From a bacterium (lineage in GTDB: Bacteria; UBA9089; UBA9088; JAGUXG01), in contig JASEHO010000043.1 of NCBI GenBank assembly GCA_030018505.1, forward strand, positions 1-11,242: DNA of 11,242 nt, given 5' to 3'. Shown here one piece after another: positions 6,032 through 11,242 of this stretch. Below the pieces are notes generated by a model, which saw only the letters and a list, made by a program, of their open reading frames with translations, searched no databases and was not told the DNA's origin. A program made the position numbers and the translations under genes. Each line of letters begins with the position of its first letter. Positions within the stretch are counted from its first letter, which is position 1.

Positions 6032-7377
6032 TCTTTCTTCTCTCCTTCTGGTTTTTCCTCTACCTTTTTCTTTATATTTATGTAGGTAGTAGCAGCACTA
6101 CGCGATTCATAACCTATAGCGGCAAGCCTTATGTTACCTTCTGCATCTGGGGCACAAAATTCTATCTCAAAGCTTCCAGAATCATCCCCTGTGCACCACT
6201 TGATTCCCTCTGTCCTAAAGTCTATTCTAATCTTCTCATCCTTTCTGAACCCATTTCCTTTGGCAAGGATAATATCTCCTGGCGCAGCCTCTTCTGGTGA
6301 GACAAAATATATGTTTGGTTTAATCGTAAAGGGCATTGTTTGAAATATTTTTGATAGGGTGCTTTTTATAGTGATTATCTTTAATCCTCCTGGTTGGGTA
6401 TCAACAGGAAATCCTGTAACAAAACTTCCATCCCCTCCTACAGTAAATGTAGAGTAATCACTTTTATCTCCAAAGCCAATGAAAAGATTCTCACCACTTG
6501 CAAGACCAGATATATCTGGATTTATCAGAGAGCCTACAAAGCCTCTATCTGGAGAAAGTCCTGTAAATGTTGGCAGTACCCGAAAGGAGGCTGTGTAGGA
6601 AGAAGGCTCTGGGTTGCTGGTCATCAATATCTCCTGTTTTCCGCCCAATGACCTTGGCACGCTAAAATCAGTCTGAAAGCTGCCATTAGGATCAACTGTA
6701 GCTAAAGCTATTGTCTCTATCTTTCCAAAATCTATTTTTACTGTATTTCCAGGAGTGAAGCCGTTTCCAGATATTAGAAGTCTTGACCCAACCTTTCCTT
6801 CTTCAGAAGAGAGCTTTGTAGTTGTCTTCATAAAGAATGTGGCTTGTGCCATAAAATATGTGGAGTGACCTATGGCAAATAATCGGTTTTCACCCTTTGG
6901 CTGCCCCTCTATCACAAACTCTGCAGAGAATGTGCCCAAAGGACTGGCATTATCGACTATAGCTACAACATTTCTTTTTCCCAGTCCAATCTGAATCCTC
7001 TCTCCTGCTCCAAACGCCATTCCTATAAGCTTCACCTTTGTTCCAACATGGCCTTCTTTTGGTCTCATCTCCACATTTGGACTAATAAATGTTGTGCCTT
7101 GATCTACCTTTTTTGAGGTAGAACCTGTAGCGATGATAATCTTATGTCCTCCTATCTGAATGGGTACAGTCAAGATTGCCTCAAAATTCCCAGCCTCAGA
7201 CGATGCAATAGTCTTTGTGGCACCGCAAAAGTCGAGCAAAACCTTCTCCTTTTGCGAAAACCCATCTCCCTTTACAGTAACCGTTCCCCCTACCTCTACA
7301 CTTTTTGGCTCGACAACAAGCTCTGCCAATAAAGATGTTGTTATCACTATAGATAAAAGCAAACTCCATCTTTTCAT
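6028..7377 (-). CDS. secreted protein with five TIG/IPT-like repeats, function unknown
   Basis: A 449-residue protein. The N-terminus MKRWSLLLSIVITTSLLA is a classic signal peptide (positive start, hydrophobic core), with a likely cut near residue 18, so it should be exported. The rest is five tandem immunoglobulin-like repeats of about 82-87 residues (roughly 20-101, 102-188, 189-270, 271-354, 355-437). Each follows the same plan: a proline or glycine-rich start, G-x-V-x-x-x-G-x-G-F, a strand with a hydrophobic-hydrophobic-F/G-F-G core (KIDFG, FIGFG, RIDFR), G-S/T-F near the middle, and a closing strand pair. This matches the IPT/TIG fold seen in cell-surface and adhesion proteins. It ends in a short Lys/Glu-rich tail. 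No anchor, protease or binding motif is seen. AGGAGG (7390-7385) sits 7 bases before the ATG. Two cysteines in repeat 5 (395, 408) could form a disulfide. Confidence 0.8.
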   Translation of the reverse strand: MKRWSLLLSIVITTSLLAELVVEPKSVEVGGTVTVKGDGFSQKEKVLLDFCGATKTIASSEAGNFEAILTVPIQIGGHKIIIATGSTSKKVDQGTTFISPNVEMRPKEGHVGTKVKLIGMAFGAGERIQIGLGKRNVVAIVDNASPLGTFSAEFVIEGQPKGENRLFAIGHSTYFMAQATFFMKTTTKLSSEEGKVGSRLLISGNGFTPGNTVKIDFGKIETIALATVDPNGSFQTDFSVPRSLGGKQEILMTSNPEPSSYTASFRVLPTFTGLSPDRGFVGSLINPDISGLASGENLFIGFGDKSDYSTFTVGGDGSFVTGFPVDTQPGGLKIITIKSTLSKIFQTMPFTIKPNIYFVSPEEAAPGDIILAKGNGFRKDEKIRIDFRTEGIKWCTGDDSGSFEIEFCAPDAEGNIRLAAIGYESRSAATTYINIKKKVEEKPEGEKKE

Positions 7378-7406
7378 TATTGTACCTCCTGATATAATTT
7401 GGATAT

Positions 7407-7435
7407 AGTTTAAGAGAATTATTGATAGTTGTCAA
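7407..7435 (-). promoter_or_regulatory. promoter of the TIG-repeat/rpmB unit
   Basis: On the minus strand, a perfect TTGACA (7435-7430), a 17-base spacer and TAAACT (7412-7407, four of six). The ribosome site and ATG follow. It faces away from the groES promoter; about 85 bases separate the two -35 boxes. In between (7436-7520) I see no gene, only a T-rich stretch at 7500-7521. Confidence 0.55.
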
Positions 7436-7520
7436 GCAGATTTCAAAAAGTGTCGTAATGCCTCAGTTATGGGCTTCTGGGAATTATGGGGACGCAACCT
7501 TTTTTCTATAGTTTTTTTTC

Positions 7521-7550
7521 TTGACATACAAAATCATACCTTTATATACT
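7521..7550 (+). promoter_or_regulatory. promoter of groES-groEL
   Basis: A perfect TTGACA (7521-7526), with TATACT (7545-7550, spacer 18) or TATATA (7543-7548, spacer 16) as the -10 box. It looks like a housekeeping sigma70 promoter. The CIRCE operator (TTAGCACTC-N9-GAGTGCTAA) bound by HrcA in many groE operons is absent. Confidence 0.7.
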
Positions 7551-7567
7551 TAAACTCTGAAAGTTTA
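7551..7567 (+). repeat. short inverted repeat at the groES transcription start
   Basis: TAAACT (7551-7556) and AGTTTA (7562-7567) are exact complements around a 5-base centre. They lie directly after the -10 box, where the transcript should begin. It could be an operator or a 5' hairpin; with 6-base arms it may also be chance. Confidence 0.3.
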
Positions 7568-7586
7568 TTAAAAGGAGGTGATAGAT

Positions 7587-7877
7587 ATGGTAGTAAAACC
7601 ATTAGGTGATCATATTCTGGTAAAGCCTGAGGAGGCAACTGAGACAAAAAAAGGAGGGATTATTATCCCTGATACAGCCAAAGAGAAGCCTCAGGAGGGG
7701 GTAGTAGTAGCCGCAGGTTCTGGAAAGAGAACAGAAGACGGCAAGGTTTTAGCCTTAGAGGTAAAGAAGGGAGATAGAATCCTTTTTTCCAAATACGGTG
7801 GAACCGAGATAAAGATAGATGGCGAAACCCATTTGATTATGAGAGAAGATGATGTCCTTGGCATCATTGAAAGCTAA
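7587..7877 (+). CDS. groES: co-chaperonin GroES
   Basis: GroES forms the heptameric lid that closes the GroEL folding chamber. The 96-residue product has the family layout: VVKPLGDHILVKPEEATETK at the start, the mobile-loop region GGIIIPDTAKEKPQEGVVVAAG that contacts GroEL, then KKGDRILFSKYGGTEIKIDG and the closing LIMREDDVLGII. ATG 7587 is chosen over the upstream in-frame GTG at 7578 because that GTG lies inside the strong ribosome site AAAGGAGGTG (7571-7580), which is ideally placed for 7587. The last codon and the TAA stop fall in the first unit of a heptamer array. groEL follows after 44 bases on the same transcript. Confidence 0.98.
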   Translation: MVVKPLGDHILVKPEEATETKKGGIIIPDTAKEKPQEGVVVAAGSGKRTEDGKVLALEVKKGDRILFSKYGGTEIKIDGETHLIMREDDVLGIIES

Positions 7878-7906
7878 AAGCTCAAAGCTCAAAGCTAAAA
7901 ACTAAG
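7872..7906. repeat. heptamer repeat array 5, between groES and groEL
   Basis: Five 7-base units in register: AGCTAAA, two AGCTCAA, AGCTAAA and AACTAAG. The groES stop TAA (7875-7877) lies inside the first unit. The groEL ribosome site AGGAGGT (7907-7913) begins directly after the last unit, so the array is the entire spacer. Confidence 0.8.
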
Positions 7907-7921
7907 AGGAGGTAGATTATT

Positions 7922-9544
7922 ATGGCAAAACAGCTTAAATTTTCTGATGAAGGAAGAAAGTCTGTGCAGAAAGGCGTAAATGCTTTAGCCAACGCAGTCA
8001 AGGTGACACTTGGTCCAAAGGGAAGAAATGTTATCTTAGACAAGAAGTTTGGCTCACCTACAATCACTTGTGATGGTGTTACAGTAGCTAAAGAGGTAGA
8101 TCTGGAGGACCCATTTGAGAATATGGGTGCCCAGTTAGTCAGGGAGGTAGCCTCAAAGACCTCTGATGTGGCAGGTGATGGCACAACTACAGCCACAGTT
8201 CTTGCCCAGAGTATCTTTAATGAGGGTGTGAAGAACATTGCTGCAGGTGCAAACCCAATCATCTTAAAGAGAGGGATTGATAAGGCTGTAGAGGCAGTTG
8301 TGGAGGAGCTAAAGAAGGATGCCAAGCAGGTTACAGATAAGAATCAGATGGCTCAGGTGGCAACCATTAGCGCCCATATGGATACTACCATTGGCAATCT
8401 AATTGCCGATGCAATGGAGAAGGTTGGAAAGGATGGGGTAATCACTGTAGAGGAGGCAAAAACGATAACCACAAGCCTTGATGTTGTTGATGGGATGCAG
8501 TTTGATAGGGGGTATCTCTCTCCATACTTTGTTACTGATGCAGAGAGGATGGAGGCGGTACTTGAAGAGCCTTATATCTTTATCTATGAAAAGAAGCTTT
8601 CAGCAATGAAAGACCTGCTTCCACTTCTTGAGAAGATAGCTCAGTCTGGAAGACCACTTCTTATTATTGCTGAGGATGTTGAGGGAGAGGCATTAGCCAC
8701 CTTAGTTGTCAACAAAATAAGGGGAATCCTGAAGGTGTTGGCTGTAAAAGCACCTGGTTTTGGAGACAGAAGGAAGGCAATGCTTGAGGATATTGCTGTT
8801 CTTGCCGGTGGAAAGCTGATTGCTGAAGAACTCGGGATAAAGATTGAGAATGTAACCTTAGATGACCTTGGCAAAGCAAAGAGGATAACCGTTGATAAAG
8901 AGAATACAACTATTATTGAGGGCGCAGGAAATTCCTCTGACATCAAGGCACGCATCTCCCAGATAAAGCTTCAGATTGAAGACACAAAGTCTGATTATGA
9001 CAAAGAGAAGCTCCAAGAAAGGCTGGCAAAATTAGCCGGTGGTGTTGCTGTAATCAATGTTGGAGCAGCTACAGAGACAGAGATGAAGGAGAGAAAAGCA
9101 CGCGTTGAGGATGCACTTCATGCCACCAGAGCTGCTGTAGAAGAGGGAATCATTCCAGGTGGCGGCGTTCTATTACTCCGTGCCCAGAAGGCAATAAATG
9201 AACTTAAATTAGACGGCGATGAGAAGGTTGGAGCAAAGATTATCTACCGTGCCTTAGAGGAGCCACTCCGTCAGATTGTAGAAAATGCTGGTCAGGAAGG
9301 CTCTATTGTCGTGGCTGAGATACGGAAAGAGGAGGCAGTTACCTTTGGCTATGATGCAGACAAAGATTGCTACTGCAATCTTGTTGAGGCAGGTATCCTT
9401 GACCCACTCAAGGTTACAAGGACAGCCCTGCAAAATGCCGCTTCTATTGCTGGATTGATGCTAACCACAGAGTGCTTAATAACTGATATTCCAAAGGAGG
9501 AGAAGATGCCTCCAATGCCAGGTGGAATGGGAGATATGTATTAA
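7922..9544 (+). CDS. groEL: chaperonin GroEL (Hsp60)
   Basis: GroEL is the ATP-driven double-ring chamber that folds newly made and stress-damaged proteins together with GroES. The 540-residue protein is full length. Visible hallmarks are KVTLGPKGRNVILDKKFGSP (27-46), the nucleotide-binding GDGTTTATVLAQ (85-96), the DGMQFDRGYLSPYFVT block, and EDALHATRAAVEEGIIPGGG with the ATP-hydrolysis aspartate at 397. The C-terminus MPPMPGGMGDMY is a short Gly/Met tail, less repetitive than the GGM runs of many homologues. AGGAGGT at 7907-7913 fixes ATG 7922. It is the second gene of the groE unit and the downstream fmdB-type gene and phoH are probably read through from it. Confidence 0.98.
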   Translation: MAKQLKFSDEGRKSVQKGVNALANAVKVTLGPKGRNVILDKKFGSPTITCDGVTVAKEVDLEDPFENMGAQLVREVASKTSDVAGDGTTTATVLAQSIFNEGVKNIAAGANPIILKRGIDKAVEAVVEELKKDAKQVTDKNQMAQVATISAHMDTTIGNLIADAMEKVGKDGVITVEEAKTITTSLDVVDGMQFDRGYLSPYFVTDAERMEAVLEEPYIFIYEKKLSAMKDLLPLLEKIAQSGRPLLIIAEDVEGEALATLVVNKIRGILKVLAVKAPGFGDRRKAMLEDIAVLAGGKLIAEELGIKIENVTLDDLGKAKRITVDKENTTIIEGAGNSSDIKARISQIKLQIEDTKSDYDKEKLQERLAKLAGGVAVINVGAATETEMKERKARVEDALHATRAAVEEGIIPGGGVLLLRAQKAINELKLDGDEKVGAKIIYRALEEPLRQIVENAGQEGSIVVAEIRKEEAVTFGYDADKDCYCNLVEAGILDPLKVTRTALQNAASIAGLMLTTECLITDIPKEEKMPPMPGGMGDMY

Positions 9545-9570
9545 AATTAAAAATTAAAAATTTTTGATTT
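9543..9570. repeat. heptamer repeat array 6, over the groEL stop
   Basis: Two AAAATTA units, then AAAATTT and TTGATTT, in 7-base register. The groEL TAA (9542-9544) overlaps the first unit, and further in-array stops at 9555 and 9565 close the other two frames. The array fills nearly all of the space before the next gene, which consequently lacks a Shine-Dalgarno sequence. Confidence 0.6.
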
Positions 9571-9576
9571 TATAAG

Positions 9577-9819
9577 ATGCCAACATACGAATACTCTTGC
9601 GAAAGATGTGGAAGATTTGAGGAGTTTGCACCAATATCTGCCCAAAAAAGGGAGGTTTGTCCAACCTGCAAGACAAAGGTAGAAAGGGTAATTGGGCCAG
9701 GAGCAGGGTTTCTCTTTAAGGGTTCGGGTTTCTATACCACAGACTATAGGTCATCTGACTATCAGAAGAAGGCCAATGCCGAAGAGATACCCATAGCTCC
9801 AAAGGGTTTGAAGGAATAG
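9577..9819 (+). CDS. FmdB-family zinc-ribbon protein
   Basis: An 80-residue protein opening with MPTYEYSCERCGRFEEF, the standard start of the FmdB family of small putative regulatory proteins. Four cysteines in two pairs (CERC at 8-11, CPTC at 28-31) form the predicted zinc ribbon. The middle has the family's GFLFKGSGFYTTDY segment and the tail is polar. The biochemical role of the family is not well established; the name comes from a gene near formamidase in a methylotroph. ATG 9577 fixes the conserved MPTYEY start although no ribosome site precedes it; the upstream bases are array 6. The stop TAG shares one base with the phoH start (TAGTG), so the pair is probably translationally coupled. 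Confidence 0.9.
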   Translation: MPTYEYSCERCGRFEEFAPISAQKREVCPTCKTKVERVIGPGAGFLFKGSGFYTTDYRSSDYQKKANAEEIPIAPKGLKE

Positions 9820-10778
9820 TGAAAAGGGCAAGGATTGTCTTTTCTAATGATGATGAGACCCTTGCCCTTTTAGGAAAGAACGACGAAAATCTGAGGCTCA
9901 TCCAGGCGGAGTTTCATTGTAAACTAATAAGTAGAGGAAATGAGATTCTGCTTTCTGGAGAAAAGGAGGAGGTAGAAAAGGCATTCCTCTTCCTTTCTGA
10001 ACTCCTTTCTATCTTACGGGCTGGACACCCAATTAGAACCACAGATCTCAAGCTCTTCACTAAAGAAAAGGGGTTTAGTAAGATACTTGAAGAAGCAATA
10101 TGTGTTTCTGAGAGAGGAAGGCTTGTCAAGCCAAAGACCCTGGGTCAAAAAAGATATGTAGAGGCAATAAGAGGTTATGACATTGCCATAGCCATTGGCC
10201 CAGCTGGCACAGGAAAGACATATTTGGCTGTAGCCTCAGGCCTTTCCCTTCTTCTGACAAAAAGGGTAGCAAGAATAATTTTAACAAGACCAGCTATTGA
10301 GGCTGGAGAAAAGCTCGGTTTCCTTCCAGGCGACCTTCAGGATAAAGTAAGCCCATACTTACGACCACTCTATGATGCCCTCTATGATATGATGGGAATA
10401 GAAAGGATTCATAAATTTCTTGAAGATGGCACGATTGAGATAGCACCCTTAGCCTATATGCGGGGAAGAACCCTGAATGATTCCTTTATCATTCTTGATG
10501 AGGCTCAAAACACAACCTGTGAGCAGATGAAGATGTTTTTGACGAGGCTTGGTTTTGACAGCAAAGCTGTCATCACAGGTGATATAACCCAGACAGACCT
10601 GCCAAACCATACCATTTCAGGATTGACTCACATCCAGGAGGTCTTAAAATCCATAAATGGCATAAAGTTCTGCTATTTTGATGAGTCTGATGTGGTCAGG
10701 CATCCACTCGTCTCAGAAATAATCCTTGCGTATGAAAAACATAAAAAGCTTTCAGCGGTCAGCAGTCAGCAAAGCTGA
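9819..10778 (+). CDS. phoH: PhoH-like ATPase
   Basis: PhoH-like proteins are P-loop ATPases, often encoded beside ybeY and linked to RNA metabolism; their exact role is unsettled. The 319-residue product begins with a KH-like region (about 5-65), followed by Walker A GPAGTGKT (127-134), the family block TRPAIEAGEKLGFLPGDLQ (156-174), RGRTLNDSFIILDEAQNTT (215-233, Walker B with DEAQ), TGDITQTDLP (253-262), and FDESDVVRHPLVSEIILAYE. The start is GTG 9819, overlapping the preceding stop by one base; this gives a normal family N-terminus. The expected ybeY does not follow; a pilin gene does. The last eight residues (SAVSSQQS) and the tandem stops TGA-TAG are encoded by a heptamer array, so the natural C-terminus probably lies near LAYEKHKK. 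Confidence 0.95.
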   Translation: MKRARIVFSNDDETLALLGKNDENLRLIQAEFHCKLISRGNEILLSGEKEEVEKAFLFLSELLSILRAGHPIRTTDLKLFTKEKGFSKILEEAICVSERGRLVKPKTLGQKRYVEAIRGYDIAIAIGPAGTGKTYLAVASGLSLLLTKRVARIILTRPAIEAGEKLGFLPGDLQDKVSPYLRPLYDALYDMMGIERIHKFLEDGTIEIAPLAYMRGRTLNDSFIILDEAQNTTCEQMKMFLTRLGFDSKAVITGDITQTDLPNHTISGLTHIQEVLKSINGIKFCYFDESDVVRHPLVSEIILAYEKHKKLSAVSSQQS

Positions 10779-10786
10779 TAGCTATT
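10752..10786. repeat. heptamer repeat array 7, coding for the end of PhoH
   Basis: Five 7-base units in register: TCAGCGG, TCAGCAG, TCAGCAA, AGCTGAT and AGCTATT. The first three and part of the fourth are in the phoH frame; the fourth contains its TGA stop (10776-10778) followed at once by TAG. The pilin ribosome site starts two bases after the array. Confidence 0.7.
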
Positions 10787-10801
10787 TAAGGAGGTGAAAT
10801 A

Positions 10802-11014
10802 ATGAAGAGAAAAGGAGAAGGAATGGTTGAATATGGGTTGATCATTGGATTGATTGCTGTCATTGTCATTGCTGTTGTCCTGGCTTTGGGTCCACAGATC
10901 AAGGTGCTCTTTAAGGGTCCAGAGGCAATAAAAGAGCTTCCAGGAACACCTACAACCCAAGCAGAAGTAGCCACAGAAACGACCAATGAGAATAAAGAAA
11001 CAGAAACCGAATAG
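10802..11014 (+). CDS. Flp/class IVb-type pilin with an acidic C-terminal tail
   Basis: A 70-residue prepilin. The leader MKRKG ends in glycine and is followed by EGMVEYGLIIGLIAVIVIAVV: with cleavage after G5, glutamate and tyrosine fall at +5 and +6, the Flp/Tad pilin signature recognised by the prepilin peptidase. A single hydrophobic helix (about residues 11-33) follows, then a short basic patch and a tail of about 35 residues rich in Thr, Glu and Asn. Typical Flp pilins end soon after the helix, so the tail is unusual; it could be exposed on the fibre or modified. AAGGAGGTG (10788-10796) precedes ATG 10802. No Tad secretion ATPase or peptidase is visible in the window. The TAG stop lies at the start of heptamer array 8. 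Confidence 0.88.
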   Translation: MKRKGEGMVEYGLIIGLIAVIVIAVVLALGPQIKVLFKGPEAIKELPGTPTTQAEVATETTNENKETETE

Positions 11015-11068
11015 TGAAAAGTTAGTTTTATCCTTATGACTATAGACCATAAACTATAAACTAATAAT
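11013..11068. repeat. heptamer repeat array 8, over the pilin stop
   Basis: Eight 7-base blocks in register, beginning inside the pilin stop codon (TAG, 11012-11014). The later units are TATAGAC, CATAAAC and TATAAAC. Stops appear in all three frames. Its words match the far end of array 3 read on the other strand. Confidence 0.75.
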
Positions 11069-11071
11069 AAA

Positions 11072-11242
11072 ATGCTTAATATAGTAGGAGGAGTTTTCTG
11101 TTTGGTCTTTTTGGTGATAAGCTGGTTTCTCTCTACAAAGATAGAGAAGCCTCAAGAAACTAAACAACCGGCAATCAGCAGAAGGCAGACTGTAGAGGTT
11201 GAGAATCAACTATCAACCATTAACTATCAACTATCAACTAAA
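11072..11242 (+). CDS. small single-pass membrane protein, C-terminus beyond the window
   Basis: An open frame from ATG 11072 runs to the right edge (57 codons, no stop). It starts MLNIVGGVFCLVFLVISWF, one hydrophobic segment, then the polar stretch STKIEKPQETKQPAISRRQT. An in-frame TTG at 11102 lies 10 bases after a strong AGGAGG (11086-11091) and is an alternative start; ATG 11072 has no ribosome site. Its position behind the pilin suggests a pilus-related membrane protein, but there is no recognisable motif. From about 11170 on the frame is made of heptamer repeats, so the encoded tail may be low-complexity and the true stop is probably close. Confidence 0.55.
   Translation, partial: MLNIVGGVFCLVFLVISWFLSTKIEKPQETKQPAISRRQTVEVENQLSTINYQLSTK
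11170..11239. repeat. heptamer repeat array 9, inside the last open frame
   Basis: Ten 7-base blocks in register: GGCAATC, AGCAGAA, GGCAGAC and two degenerate blocks, then ATCAACT with variants ATCAACC and ATTAACT. It runs to within three bases of the window end and is read as coding by the truncated membrane protein frame. Confidence 0.75.

Noticed and set aside
7436..7520. Possible small gene or non-coding RNA between the divergent promoters
   Set aside because: No start, ribosome site or convincing hairpin was found, and the T-rich run continues into the groES promoter.

Overview
The window is bacterial chromosome, A+T-rich, dominated by housekeeping genes: release factor RF1, a queuosine enzyme, glycerol-3-phosphate dehydrogenase, GAPDH, ribosomal protein L28, GroES/GroEL and PhoH. 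Gene content, clear sigma70-type promoters and anti-Shine-Dalgarno-matching ribosome sites place it firmly in Bacteria. I cannot name the phylum from sequence alone. The mixture (zinc-type L28, a secreted TIG-repeat protein, a Flp-type pilin, a transposase of a kind I associate with uncultured lineages) would suit an uncultured candidate-phylum bacterium, which is a guess.

Layout. Positions 1-70 hold the tail of an upstream protein. 205-3289 is a rightward run prfA, queA, gpsA (translation termination, tRNA modification, phospholipid precursor synthesis), starting from a near-consensus promoter whose -10 box lies only 8 bases before the prfA ATG. 3290-4581 is an accessory island holding a frameshifted DDE transposase gene on the minus strand, bracketed by short repeats. 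4648-5643 is gapA (minus), with its own promoter. 5864-7377 (minus) is a two-gene unit: a secreted protein of five TIG-like repeats whose stop codon overlaps the start of rpmB (L28, 55 residues). 7378-7586 is a divergent promoter region, and 7587-11242 runs rightward: groES, groEL, a FmdB-type zinc-ribbon protein, phoH, a Flp/class IVb pilin and the start of a single-pass membrane protein cut by the window end.

The most unusual structure is not a gene. At least nine arrays of degenerate 7-base tandem repeats occur, almost all between genes. Each array uses different words (for example GTGAAAA, GATAAAC, GGGATTA, AGCTCAA, AATTAGC, TCAGCAG, ATCAACT), yet keeps strict 7-base register for up to 77 bases. 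Five begin on or across the stop codon of the preceding gene (gapA, groES, groEL, phoH, pilin). Because 7 is not a multiple of 3, stop-containing units repeat the stop in successive reading frames. One array forms a 33-base-arm hairpin that probably terminates the TIG-rpmB transcript; another is translated as the C-terminal tail of PhoH.

Initiation signals fall into two classes. groES, groEL, the pilin, the TIG gene, gapA and rpmB have good Shine-Dalgarno sequences. prfA, queA, gpsA and fmdB have none that is well placed, and prfA and the transposase look leaderless.
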